Origin: Mesostigma viride
Lineage: Eukaryota > Streptophyta > Mesostigmatophyceae > Mesostigmatales > Mesostigmataceae
Direction of reading: 5' to 3'
Assembly (NCBI GenBank): GCA_009746045.1
Contig: RPFO01001642.1
Span: forward strand, 293,001-357,000
DNA length: 64,000 nucleotides
Positions 44,945 to 56,710 of this stretch are shown piece by piece. Positions within the stretch are counted from its first letter, which is position 1, and the number at the start of each line of letters is the position of its first letter. Below the pieces are notes generated by a model. That model made no database searches and was not told the origin of the DNA. It was given only the letters and a program-made list of their open reading frames with translations. The position numbers and the translations under genes are program-made.

Positions 44945-47900
44945 ATGCCCACCAACCTGGATCCCATGCGAGAGCTGATTTGTCCGCTCTCGCTCGACCT
45001 CATGACAGATCCTGTTATGCTCGTCGAGACAGGTGAAATATTTGAGCGGAGCGCCATACAGGGCTGGTTTGATAGGGGGAACCTGGTCGACCCCTGGACG
45101 AGGCAGCCATTATCGAGCACGCAATTGGTTCCCGTGCGTCTCCTGCGCCGGCTCACCGAAGACTGGATCGCTCGGCAACAGCAGCAGGAGCGGCTGGAAC
45201 AAGAGCAAGAGCACGCTAGGGAATTGCTGGGTACCGCAGAGGACAGCAGCATGATGTTTATACCCCCCGATCGGCTCACACTGGGCAGAGAGATCGGGAG
45301 CGGGGGGATGGGTACCGTGAGAGTCGCGACGCTGCACCCTTCGGAGAAAGAGGTCGCCGTCAAACTGCTGCCCGTGCAATCCTTGACCGAGGACACCTCC
45401 GCCGCGTTCCGGCGCGAGGTCAAGGTGCTCCAGCGCGGCTCCCTCTTCTGCCACAACGTGTGCCGCTTCCTGGGCGTGACGAAAATAGACAACAACCTGG
45501 GCATCGTCATGTCCAAGTACGAGCAGTCCCTGGACGACGCCATCAAGCAGGCGAGGGAATCCACCGTACCCGGCAGCTCTGGCGGGCTGCCGTACCCTCG
45601 GCTGCTCTTGCTCGCCCAAGACATCTGTCTGGCGATGGCCGACCTGCACCAGCAGCACATCATCGTCCAGGACCTCAAGCCGGCCAATGTATTAATAGAT
45701 GCCTACGGCCGCGCGGTCGTGGCGGACTTCGGCATATCAGTGGTCGTCGACAACACACTGTCCATGCGTAAGGCCGCCAGCATCGTGGGCTCGGTCAACT
45801 ACATGGCCCCAGAGCAGCACGACCCCGACGAGGGCTCCGGCGTGACAATGAAAGCGGACGCGTGGGCGTTCGGGTGCCTGCTTGTCGCGATGGCGACGGG
45901 GCAGGCGCCCTGGGAAGGGCTCCAGATGCGCCAGGTCATCACCAACGTGCTCGTGAGGAGGCAGGCGCCCGCTATCCCAGCGTCGCTGCCGCAAGGCCTC
46001 CAGGCCATGCTCCAGGCTTGCTTCTGTTTCGACCCGAGCGGCCGCCCCTCGTTTGACGAGATGCTGGGCGTGCTGCGGGGCGCGTGGGGCCACCACCAGC
46101 GGCAGCAGGAGCAGCCGCCGCCGCAAGGGGATGGCACGCCTGGGGTTGGGACGTCCGCGGGGCACCTGGGAGGATCATCGGTGAGTGCAAGGCAGCTGTA
46201 CTAGCGCCGGTCCAAGCTATAAGATCCATTAAGAAAGGAAACTGACTAAAAATACTGGGAGGATCATCGGTGAGTGCAAGGCAGCTGTACTAGCGCCGGT
46301 CCGAGCTATAAGATCCATCAAGAAAGGAAATTGACTAAAAATACTGGGAGGGTCATCGGTGAGTGCAAGGCAGCTGTAATAGCGCCGGTCCAAGCTATAA
46401 GATCCATTAAGAAAGGAAACTGACTAAAAATACTGGGAGGGTCATCGGTGAGTGCAAGGCAGCTGTAATAGCGCCGGTCCAAGCTATAAGATCCATTAAC
46501 CCATACCCCGTGCAGCCATTTTTGACACTTTCAGACCCCTAAAATTGCCAAAAATCATAACTCATAGACCACAACTCCAAATACCCTCAACCCAGGTGCC
46601 AAGAATATCTACACTTCAAGGGCTTTTAGAATCTCTAATAATATCATGGTTCCAATGAGTGGTTTGCAAGATATTCACAGTCAAAGTTGGACAAAAGGCG
46701 AACTTTTTCGAGCAAAAAAAAGTTGACCCCCCCCTAACTTCCCAGGGAGGGTAGGGAACCTCAATACCAACATTGGGCAACTTAGTTGGATAGTCCAATG
46801 GTGGTTTCCTTGGGTCAGACCGCACGGATAGCCCATCGGACCTATATAATATGCTCACTTACGTGTGTGGGTTACGCGCGCGTAAGCAGCCATTTATGCC
46901 AGGCAATGTGTTTATGCATTATAAACAGCCACAATAGACTTCCAAAGGTGCTGGGATACAAAGAAGTTGCTAAACCTGCACTGACAGGATGGTATCCCCC
47001 AAAGAAACACCATAAACTGAGCAGATATGGGGCTAATGCCGCTCATACAGCAGGCATTGAAACCTGCTGCAAGTGGCATGGTATACTACTCAAACAAAGA
47101 TGTGTAAACGACAGATTCCCGTGCAGACGACATGCAAAAACGTTGCCGAACCTGGCTTGATGACGACCTTACCGGATTCCGCGGGCAGGCACCCTCATAT
47201 CTCACACATACTAATGCTCTACAGGCATAGGCCGCCATAGCCGCATCATGCATGCATCCGCCATGATGACTACGCCGATATTCCGTGCACAAATGACCAG
47301 TAAACGCGTCCGCAATCCCAGCAAACGCTGCAGCGGATGTCCCGTACCAAACCTGGATGCTCGGGCTGGCGCAGACTGCCCGGCCATAAGGAGAAAAACG
47401 AAATATAGTAAGCTACCACTCATCCGTCACTAGCAACCAAGAAGGCAGTATTTTCCTACCTGTATTTTCCCAATCCTAAAGATCTGGCCATGCCTGACCG
47501 AAGAAAAACACGCACCGTCATTCTGAGCAACATTCTGAACCGTTTCATGCCGCGAGGCGCAAAATTTCCATGATAACGGCTCGTTGACAGCCATATCTCG
47601 CTATACGCGCGCGCGAGTGAAAATTTCCCGCCAAAGTCACGTGATACTTTCTCAATGCACGTTGTAATTACCAGGCTATGGCGTATATACCCCCCAAACC
47701 TATGCATCACCTTCGTCCCTAAGTGTTCCCAGACCCACCGGACCACTGACATCCGTACCGGGTGGCGCGGCGCTCGCGTAAGATTTTGCCACGTGGCGGG
47801 GGGTGCAAGTGTATCCAAATGGATACACTTCACGGGGTATGGGTTAAGAAAGGAAACTGACTAAAAATACTGGGAGGGTCATCGGTGAGTGCAAGGCAGC

Positions 47901-50837
47901 TGTAATAGCGCCGGTCCAAGCTATAAGATCCATTAAGAAAGGAAACTGACTAAAAATACTGGGAGGGTCATCGGTGAGTGCAAGGCAGGCACCAACGTAC
48001 TTCGCTTAGTAACGTTGTGCGGTACGGGGCTCGGTGGTATGGTTGTAAGGGTGCACAGCAAACGGTGGATGTGTATATGGTTGTAAGGGTGCACAGCAAA
48101 CGGTGGATGTGTATATGGTTGCAAGGGTGCACAGCAAACGGTGGATGTGTATATGGTTGCAAGGGTGCACAGCAAACGGTGGATGTGTATATGGTTGTAA
48201 GGGTGCACAGCAAACGGTGGATGTGTATATGGTTGTAAGGGTGCACAGCAAACGGTGGATGTGTATATGGTTGCAAGGGTGCACATCAAACGGTGGATGT
48301 GTATATGGTTGCAAGGGTGCACATCAAACGGTGGATGTGTATATGGTTGCAAGAGTGCACAGCAAACGGTGGATGTGTATATGGTTGTAAGGGTGCACAG
48401 TAAACGGTGGATGTGTATATGGTTGTAAGGGTGCACAGCAAACGGTGGATGTGTATATGGTTGTAAGGGTGCACAGCAAACGGTGGATATGTATATGGTT
48501 GCAAGGGTGCACAGCAAACGGTGGATGTGTATATGGTTGTAAGGGTGCACAGCAAACGGTGGATGTGTATATGGTTGCAAGGGTGCACATCAAACGGTGG
48601 ATGTGTATATGGTTGCAAGGGTGCACAGCAAACGGTGGATGTGTATATGGTTGCAAGGGTGCACATCAAACGGTGGATGTGTATATGGTTGCAAGGGTGC
48701 ACAGCAAACGGTGGATGTGTATATGGTTGTAAGGGTGCACAGTAAACGGTGGATGTGTATATGGTTGTAAGGGTGCACAGTAAACGGTGGATGTGTATAT
48801 GGTTGTAAGGGTGCACAGCAAACGGTTGACATATATATGGTTGTAAGGGTGCACAGCAAACGGTGGATATGTATATGGTTGTAAGGGTGCACAGCAAACG
48901 GTGGACATACATACCCCAGCCGCGATCCTGGTTGGATGCATGCAGAGTAGCCGGGCTGTTGGGGGGGGGGGGGGGGAGTGCATGAACTAATGGGAAGGAT
49001 TAACGTAAGGGTTAAGGATTAACTGAAAGGGTCAAGGATTAACTTAAAGGGTCAAGGATTAACTTAAAGGGTCAAGGATTAACTTAAGGGTCAAGGATTA
49101 ACTTACAGGATTAAGCTAAGCAGTGTTGGGAACAGCTGTTAACTTAAGGGACCAGTGTGGGAAACAGCTGTTGACGTTAAGGGACGCGATGTGCGTAACG
49201 GAGATTATTCATGTGGGCGTGTGCATGTGCTTGTGTGTGAGCATGTATGGGCAGGTTATCGGGCGGGGGGCATGTGCATGTGCATCTGCTTGTGTGAGTG
49301 CATGGGCATGGGTGTGGTTGTGGGTTATAGTTTTTAGTTAATTCTGTAAACAAGGGGCGGGGGGGCGTCCAAATGCCTGTGTGCGTGGACGGGCTTGGGC
49401 GTGGCTATGGATCAGTGGGGTTGTGTGCGGGGGTGGAGACGGGGCCAGGGAAAAGCATGTGGGGGGGCATTAACCTTGGGAGCATGAGCCCGGGTGTGTT
49501 TGTCTAGAGTTTAAAAAGGGCAAGGGTAAGCATGATATGCTTTATGTTTCCCAGGTCCTTTCCACGATACTTTTCTAGAATAGATAATTGTTCTAGTCCC
49601 GCAAATGTCTGGATGGCATGATGCCACACTTGGCTTTTCGGCTTGAGATTTCTCTCTGTCTATCACTATCTCATGCAATTGCTCTCACCTATTGCTTTAC
49701 TTTTATTAACACCATCCTGGTTGCGGCATCCTTGTTGTGACATTTCCAAATGCATGTTGAAAACATTTTTTGCGCACCTGGCTTTGAACGGTCCTTGAGC
49801 AGTTTTCAACTGTCCTTGAACTTTTGGTGGTGTTTTCGGCACCATGTTACTCAGCCTGTAGCGATAAATAAAGTGCCGGATTTATTCCGCTTATCTTTTA
49901 TTTATCGGTACCTTATTTAACTTTATCGAGCGTGCCCCGTGTTTCGCTGCAGACGAGCCAAGCAGCGCTGCAAGGCGTGGGATTCAGCGCTGTGGCGCCG
50001 ACGTCGCTGGACACCCAGCTGCGGCTGCAAGTGGAGATCGCGGCCGCGTTTGCCGACAAGCACGCCGAGATGGAACGGCTGCGGCGACAGCTGGAGCGGG
50101 AAATAGAACTACGACAGAGGCTGGAGGGGGAGGTGGCCGCGATGGAGCAGGTGGTGGCGCGGGAGGCAGACGCAAGGAGAAAGCTGGAGGGGGAGCTGTC
50201 GGCGGCCTTGAAGCAATCGCCTGGTAAGGCTCGTGATGACGAGGGTGATGAGAAGATGAAGGCTGTGAAGGAGTGGATGAAGAGCTACAAGTGTTGTGCG
50301 ATCGCAAACCCCAAGGTATCCACGGCCCTGCACACCGCAGCAAAGGTAGGGCGGGTGGACGTGGTGGCGCACTTGGTGCAAACGGGCATGGATGTCAACG
50401 TGGAAGATGCAGCTGGCGCCACACCGTTGTACGCCGCACTTGAGAGTCGCCAATTTGAGACTATCAAATATTTGGCGCGTGCAGGTGCAAGCATCAACGC
50501 TGCTGTCAGTGGTCCTGGAAAGGGCATGACACCTCTCGTTCTGGCTGTCAGGAGTCGCTCCCTGGAAAGTGTGCAGTGCTTAGTTAATGCAAGGGCCAAC
50601 GTGAATATGAGAGGTCCGGTGAGTAGAACCTGCCCTGCGAGTGTGTCACCACTTTGGGAGGCAGTCATAACAGGAAATCTGGACATTGTGAAATGCCTAG
50701 TAAACGCAGGGGCCAGGCTAGGGAAATGTGAGTGCAGCATGGATAGTGATGGTCATAGTCCTTTGGATCCTAGTGCTAAAGTTCGTCCAGAAATGCGGCA
50801 ATATTTCGCAAGCCTGACATCAAGCATCTGGAGTTGA
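44945..50837 (+). CDS. U-box / protein kinase / coiled-coil / ankyrin protein (2 exons)
   Basis: Exons 44945-46180 and 49953-50837 join in phase 0 across a 3772-nt intron to give 706 aa. Residues 8-75 are a U-box (LICPLSLDLMTDPVMLVETG), the E2-binding domain of U-box E3 ubiquitin ligases. A short coiled coil (77-95) leads into a Ser/Thr-type kinase: glycine loop GSGGMGTV (118-125), Lys140, catalytic loop IVQDLKPANVL with Asp243, DFG at 261-263 and MAPE at 287-290. The HRD Arg is Gln, so it is a non-RD kinase. Exon 2 adds a coiled coil (RLRRQLEREIELRQRLEGEV) and about four ankyrin repeats, ending at 50837. The C-terminus of exon 1 runs through the splice donor into a stop if unspliced. U-box kinases are known in plants; kinase plus ankyrin in one chain suggests an E3 that selects partners through the ankyrins. 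The exon join is inferred from phase and domain logic. Confidence 0.85.
46166..47988. repeat. 89-bp tandem repeat of the U-box gene 5' splice site (6 copies)
   Basis: Units start at 46166, 46255, 46344, 46433 (split by the element at 46500-47843), 47870 and 47959 (partial). Each begins with the last 15 bases of exon 1 (CTGGGAGGATCATCG, or GGGTCATCG in later copies) and the donor GTGAGTGCAAGG. The true exon end is in the first unit. The extra copies lie in the intron. Confidence 0.93.
46500..47843. mobile_element. Non-autonomous piggyBac-like DNA transposon (1344 bp)
   Basis: Perfect 13-bp terminal inverted repeats (CCCATACCCCGTG) are flanked by TTAA on both sides (46496-46499 and 47844-47847). 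Other copies of the 89-bp repeat have a single TTAA at the same place, which shows the empty site. TTAA target choice and CC-initial ends are hallmarks of piggyBac elements. A subterminal hairpin (AGTGTATCC/GGATACACT, about 47808-47829) lies next to the right end. The frames inside are short (longest 124 codons) and have no recognisable transposase, so it is non-autonomous. Confidence 0.88.
48032..48907. repeat. Minisatellite C, 38-bp units (about 23 copies), U-box gene intron
   Basis: The unit is GGTTGTAAGGGTGCACAGCA followed by AACGGTGGATGTGTATAT. Variants are few: TGTAAGG/TGCAAGG, CAGC/CATC and CAGT. Minus frames are open over long stretches without being genes. The unit contains a donor-like GTAAGG and an acceptor-like TGCACAG 8 bases apart. 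Confidence 0.95.
48961..49165. repeat. G run and ~22-24 bp tandem repeat, U-box gene intron
   Basis: A 16-base G run at 48961-48976 is followed by about five copies of a unit built on AAGGGTCAAGGATTAACTTA at 48995-49115. Confidence 0.85.
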
Positions 50838-51330
50838 ACAGCAGTGTGCCATGTAAGTCAGTACTGAGATTACGGGAGTTTGGCGGGTGCATACATGCGT
50901 TGCACCCCGACCATCATCTGCATGCCGACAGCGCAGGCGCACTTATCTAAAAGTGCACCTAAGATAGCGTGAAATGGGAAGCTTGCCATGAGGCTTACAG
51001 TGGCATTTTATGGAAGGAAAACGGGTCCCAAGGCAGCAGTGGCGGGACAGCGACCGTGGTCGTGCGGGTCTCGACATGGTTGCCCGTTGGACCGGGGCAG
51101 CCCAGCAACTGGCGTATGGCACAAAGTTTCCCTGATAAAGTCACATGGCGTCGCAAGGCAACCCCTGCAAGGGGTTGCTTTCCTTATGTGTCTTCAAAGT
51201 GCTGGATTTCAACAGAGTCCAGCGGACTCGTGCATGGAGAGCGAGGCATGTTGGAAGTGCCAAATGCCGGCACTTGGCACATTAACTTTGAAGTTCATGG
51301 CTGAGACCATTTTGTAAGTTGTGCAAACTA
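50838..51330. other. 3' flank of the U-box gene
   Basis: Contains the presumptive 3' UTR. The frames of about 110 codons at 50969-51317 overlap each other and have no domain content. Confidence 0.35.
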
Positions 51331-51778
51331 CACCGTCCGCATTGTTAATTTTAATCATAAACTTTTATTATTTTAGTACACCACCTGAAAACGCTAAATA
51401 AAACAAGAAAAATGTAAATAATTAATTCCCGAGTGTACTTCCCTTTTGTTTTTCCAGCTACCAAACAAACAAAGAAAGTGTAAATAAATATTCTTTGACT
51501 GCAAAAAGCGCTTCTTTCGCGGTGAAAAACAAAGAATTATTAAATCTTTAGCTGACAAATGTGCTCTTACTGGCAGTGCTGCCGGCTGGGTTATACCAAA
51601 TAAACAAAGAATTTTTACATTGCGCAGCCAGTTCAACGGTTGTACGGTAACCAAACAAACAAACTAATAATTCATTAATTGGGCGGGCACAGTGGCACTT
51701 GCAACCAATAAAACGCTATTGTCTGATTCCGAAGGGCCTTTCGGCTTAACCGAATTAAAATTAACAATGCGGACGGTT
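51331..51778. mobile_element. 448-bp MITE with ~24-bp TIRs and TA target
   Basis: Perfect 24-bp inverted repeats lie at 51332-51355 and 51754-51777 (ACCGTCCGCATTGTTAATTT type). Each end is bordered by TA (51329-51330 and 51779-51780), the target of Tc1/mariner elements. The interior is A/T-rich with direct repeats of CCAAACAAACAAAG, and no gene is present. Confidence 0.8.
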
Positions 51779-51892
51779 TATGCCCTGGGTTCCAAGGATG
51801 TGATCGGGCAGGTAGTAAATGAGATTGGAAAGGCATCAGCGTGACTTGATTTTGTTGATTTAATTTATTTGCAGAACAGCTTACAGGAATTG

Positions 51893-52240
51893 AATTGAAT
51901 TGAATTGAATTGTAACATAACTCCGTTGGGAGTATATGTAGCACATAGCCCGTGAGAGGGGGGCATATGGCCTATCATACATCCTAAGCTACTTCCTGCA
52001 AGGGTGGGGATGTAAAGGACCCTTGCTCTAGGTGCACCAGGGCACGTGCATCCCCATGATCTTCAAGCTATGCCCAGCGAAGGGGGGAGCCTGTCATGGG
52101 GGGGAAGATCAGCATAGCTATACAAAGGCTAAAGCGGGGCTCTCAGCAGAGAGTTACTCCCTGCATGGGCACAACATAACTAAATAAAGCTAGGCATCAT
52201 CTGGAGTGTGGCTCATCATAGGCACACATGTACATGATTA
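51893..52240 (-). mobile_element. ORF1-only LINE, 3' fragment
   Basis: A (GAATT)n tail at 51893-51912 is followed to the right by the same 3' UTR as at 5575-6220 and 20460-20800 (CTCCGTTGGGAGTATATGTA, then AGCACATAGCCC). Only the 3' end is present, on the minus strand. Confidence 0.7.
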
Positions 52241-52322
52241 AGGGGACTCGCACGTCCAAAAGCCTGAAAAACTGACTTTAATGAATTTCAGTTCCAATGC
52301 ACTCGGGAACCATCTAGTGATG

Positions 52323-52905
52323 TGTTACGCCCAGGCTCTACTCGATCCCAAACCCCGCGCCTAACCTTACCTAAACTAGTGAGGGACCTAGTGATGAGGA
52401 GCTATGTTGTGGAAAGACCTGGGACGTGACGACTCTGTTCTCAATGCATTCTATTATTATACGCCATACACCGAATAAAACCAGGGTACTACGAAGGAAA
52501 CAATACTACACTGCCATGACCCTAGCTAATATGTGTTAATTCATAACACACGCCGGGTGCCATTCACGAAGGACAACTGCTGCATAAATGATCGCCGACA
52601 GGCGTGTATGCTCGGGCCGACATCGACCCTCGCCTACAGGACCAACGCACGTCCACAAGGTTCACACGCAGGATAAAAGGACCACTACTAAAGTACGCAG
52701 CGCGGCGCGACTGCACCGAACCACCATACTCTGATTCGAACCACCATACTGTACAATTGCCACGTCACAAGGCCCGGTACCGACCGGCCAAAAGGTCCTA
52801 ACTACACGTAAGCCTAGGAAAGTCAGCGAACTGTTCCGGAATGGCTGAGGCAACAAAGGACCTAATTTACGTCCGTAACAACAACAAAAGTTACGCGACG
52901 TAACA
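52323..52905 (-). repeat. LTR (3' LTR of the minus-strand gypsy element)
   Basis: 583 bp, identical by eye to the right LTR except that it lacks 4 bases (TATG/ATGT at about 59767). A short frame of 65 codons inside it occurs in both LTRs and is not a gene. Confidence 0.93.
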
Positions 52906-52918
52906 CCTCCCCCCCACA
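52906..52918 (-). other. Polypurine tract
   Basis: GTGGGGGGGAGG on the minus strand directly precedes the 3' LTR and would prime plus-strand DNA synthesis. Confidence 0.75.
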
Positions 52919-54161
52919 AAGGTAGGGAGCCCTCTCCCTACGTACAGGGAGGAAACCAAAGGGGTAGGAATTCAACCTAACGCACCCAACACAAGCGTAA
53001 CACAATCGACTGACCATCCAAGGCCCAAAGCAAAAACATGTTAACCTCGGGTCCACCCCAAACGGTGTAGGGATCACCAGCACCACGCCGGGTGTGAGGC
53101 TCCCCTAACTGCCTTGCACGGAGGCTTGCCGGGAGGGACGGCACTAGGCAGGACACGCGTAGGAAACAATGTTCACACTGAGGACAGAGAACGGCCAACC
53201 GACTGGCCAAGCCCAGATCGCGACTCTATATACCGGAGGGACAACACCCTCAGGACGGGCCTAGAGCCCTCTGTCTACACACCAGTAGCCTGAAAAGTAC
53301 CACGGGTGGCCAAAAGCACCGCCATGTACGCCCGGTGATGAGCAACATCAGTAGGGTTGTCATGGTTGTCTACATGGATGGAGGAACACATCCTCCCAGA
53401 CGCCATCAAGATACATGCCGAGGAAAGCCCAGTAGTATCGTAGCTTTGTCAGGACCACCTGTCCACGGGCCCAGTCAAGGAACCCACACTGAAACTAGCG
53501 CACGAAGGGCTCTACCGACAGCAGAAGGAGGGCGCGCAGGAGGAACCGATAGAAGACCAGCTCACCACGAGCAACGGAGGTGAAAAACAAGTCCAGGAAA
53601 CGCTCCACGTTGTCGGGCCACAGACGCACGTGCCGGATCTCACGACTCTCGCTAACACGCGTGACCGAAGCTGAGGACTTCCCAACAGGAGCAACGCGCG
53701 GTTGGTGGATGACGGCGGAGGCGGGCGCGACGGAAGAGGCGGCCGGTGGCAGCAGGAGCGGCAACATGGGAAGATGTTGTGGCCTGTCGGGCAGAGGGCC
53801 AATCACCCATGGCCGAATCATACGTATCATCGGTAGTGTCAAACACCCACTTGCCCGTCGACGCCTCGCCCAAATCTGGATGACGCTGAGGCTCGGCCGG
53901 CAGAGGGAGCCACGGACGGAGTGACAGCGACCGGCTGAGCGTGCGCGACGGAGGGAGCCACGGACGGAGCGACAACGGCTGGCTGAGCAGGCGTCGTCTG
54001 ACATGATGGCTGCGGAGGGCGGGGGACAACCAACCGACCCACAGCCCGAGGAAATAACATAAGGCAAGGAAGGAAAACAACTAGAGGTTGTGCAGGTTTT
54101 CACTCAACCAAACATAGGTAATCTTCCCAGTCACTACCAGACGGGTCCCTTTTACATAATG

Positions 54162-54512
54162 TCAGAGGGCTTCTTCTACCACTCTATTTAATCGCTCTAC
54201 TAGGCGTGAGGAGGGGGAATGGTACGCAGTGCCAAACGTCACTTTAGTACCAATAGCAGCAAAGAACTCTGTCCAAAAGTCCGAGGTAAACAGCTTGTCC
54301 TTATCGGAGATAAACTGCCTGCTCAACCCATGGTAACGATAAACGTTTTGAAGGTACGGCTGAGCACAGTCATGAGCAGCAGTAAGCTCCAAGGGACAAG
54401 GGACAAGGTGACAACGTCTCGTAAGGCGGTCTACAAACCCGAGGATCTGCGCATTGCCTTTGGTATAAAGGGCCGGATCCACAAAATCCATCATAATGGA
54501 ATCCCAAGGCAT
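54162..54512 (-). pseudogene. Integrase core fragment of the gypsy element
   Basis: The minus frame shows the DDE-type integrase pattern: Asp in SIMMDFVD, Asp in ISDKDKLFTSDFWTEFF, and Glu in RLVERLNRVVEEAL. The upstream HHCC zinc part is not clear. The frame is cut by stops on both sides. Confidence 0.75.
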
Positions 54513-55147
54513 TATAGAAGGATCAGGGAGGGTACGAGGCTCGATCCGCTATCTGACCCACATTACTAGGTTTCATCTCCTCAGTGGCATGATTGGCATG
54601 TCCTACCAACATATTCATCCACATCAAGTGCTGAGGAGGGAGGGCCAGAAGTATGAACAGGTTACCAAATCCCGCACACGCTTCCCGCCCTAGCTGGTGA
54701 GCAGCTAAATCATGTAACTCAAACAACAAGGACGAGCGGCAAATAAGGGGAAAATACAAACGTCATTGCAGAGGATCATCCTTTAACAACACATACAAGA
54801 AGCCAACCACAAACTTGCACGGGTACTTCCCGAATTTTCGAGGGTGTGAGGATATTGCGACTAAAGCTTCCAGCTCTGTGGCCGTAAACACTGATAAGAC
54901 GCTCTAAATCTGACGTAGGATTGGCTACCTAGGTATCTACATAAGGTTAACAAGACACCCACAACTTTACCAAAAAGAATTTTATTAGTATCCTCCCCCC
55001 CCACTGAGATGACAGGTGTGCCCTCACACCGAAGAGAAAGGCCCACATGAGAGAGGAGATCAGGAAAACGAACACAGGTATGGAAAAGGTATAGTCAGGA
55101 CGTCGGGATAAAGCGTCAGGGACAATATTATCTACACCCTTGATGTA

Positions 55148-55473
55148 TTACAATTTAAAGGGGGCAAATTGCGCACGGAATTCCATCCACCGCGCTTGCC
55201 GAGGAGTGAGGTTAGGTTGTGACAGGAGGTGAATCAGAGGACGATGGTCGGTTTGAATAACCAACCGAGAAGGGTCAACATCACAAGGCTCACTGATACA
55301 GACATCAAACTGGGCACCTTTAAGGAAATGTTGCCACGCATGACAGCAGTATACCACAGCCAATAACTCTTGTTGGTGAACAGGGTAGTTGCGATCAGCA
55401 GGTAACATAGTCCTAGAGATGTGTTCGATGTGTTGCAAACCATGACCTGGGTCTTGGAGGAGAACACCCCCAA
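55148..55473 (-). pseudogene. RNase H fragment of the gypsy element
   Basis: Encodes RNYPVHQQELLAVVYCCHAW and IQTDHRPLIHLLSQPNLTPRQARW, the standard Ty3/gypsy RNase H motifs. A frame change lies near 55438. Confidence 0.8.
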
Positions 55474-55783
55474 GGGCTACCTTACTAGTCAGTAGCTAAT
55501 ACAAACAGTTTCGAGGTATCTGGCAAGACGAGGACAGCAGTCTGCTGACAACAAAAACTTCAACCACGCAAAAAGGAAAGGACTATTTAGCTCACTCCTT
55601 CCTAGTCACCGTGATTGATAAGGAACCAAATTCTACGGTAGGAGGGGTCTCAATAGAGGAGGAAGAAAACCCCGTTCGTGGGTTGGAGAAGGTAAAGGAG
55701 TAAGAAATCTGTCAGGGATATGAAATGGAGAAGGAACAGCTTCTGTCGAATTGTAGGAGGACCTGCAGGACGAGGATGTATTC

Positions 55784-56321
55784 CTATGTCGGTTTGACTA
55801 TACCAAAGACATGAACTGCTGATGAATGTCTCTTTGATACCAAAGACAGATGCTGTGCTTCTTCAAAGAGGTGAAACTTCTTATACCTAATCACGTAAAC
55901 GGAGGGGTTATTAATCACAGTACGTGCATCAGCCCAAGAAAGGAAAATACTAGACCATGAGGAAGTGATGTCTGCATAGTACTTTGCACGGCTATTATCA
56001 TAATCAACTTTACAATAGTCTGTAATTAGGCTAAATTTGCCATTGGGCAGAGGGACTAGCAAAATACTGGTAGAATATGGGGAATTACTAGGATCCCTTA
56101 AATCTGCTTCTAATAACGACACAAGTATTTGTTATAACTCTTATAATTCGGAGGGGCCCATACGAATGATACGATACATCGGAGAAAACCACATGAGGAG
56201 GGTATGAGGGAGTCTTTTCTTCAAAGACCCGAGAGGAATCTATAATAGACATGTAACGGACTTTATTGGTAAGACACGGAGGAACATACACAATAAAACA
56301 TATATTGTCATTGTTGGTCAT
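55784..56321 (-). pseudogene. RT N-terminal remnant of the gypsy element
   Basis: Contains RDPSNSPYSTSILLVPLPNGKFSLITDY, cited here only as the motifs SPYSTSILLVP and KFSLITDY, corresponding to the RT fingers (SPW.SP...V.KKDG..R...DYR). The following palm motifs, including YxDD, are not visible before the RNase H region, so the catalytic core is deleted or unrecognisable. Confidence 0.6.
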
Positions 56322-56710
56322 TAATGACCAGCCATAGGATATACGAGGATCACCGGGTAACTCAATAGGGGTTACATCTACTAATTAAGGATAAATTCTC
56401 TACCCTACAGTGTCGTTCCGGCAACAGGGCATATAGGTGCTATCAGGGAACCAGGTAACAGCTAGCCTCCGGCCCGAGGCTTACTATAACCATGGTGTCA
56501 TGTTCTCGTCAGAAGGCAACAATTGTGAAAACGCTAGTTGCCCAAATCTGAGATTCCGCGGAACACATAAAGTAAGAAAGCCTAGAAGCTACTAGCAAGG
56601 AATCGAACCTAGGACCATAATAGTGTCATGATTAATAGTGATTTTATGGCCTTGATGCCAATCTAAGCCCAACAATACATCAGCAATCGTTATACGGCCT
56701 ATGGTCGCCA

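Noticed and set aside
47933-48983. Overlapping 100-215 codon frames over array C, and the idea of a CRISPR array
   Set aside because: Units are head-to-tail 38-bp repeats without unique spacers, in a eukaryotic intron. The frames follow from the repeat.
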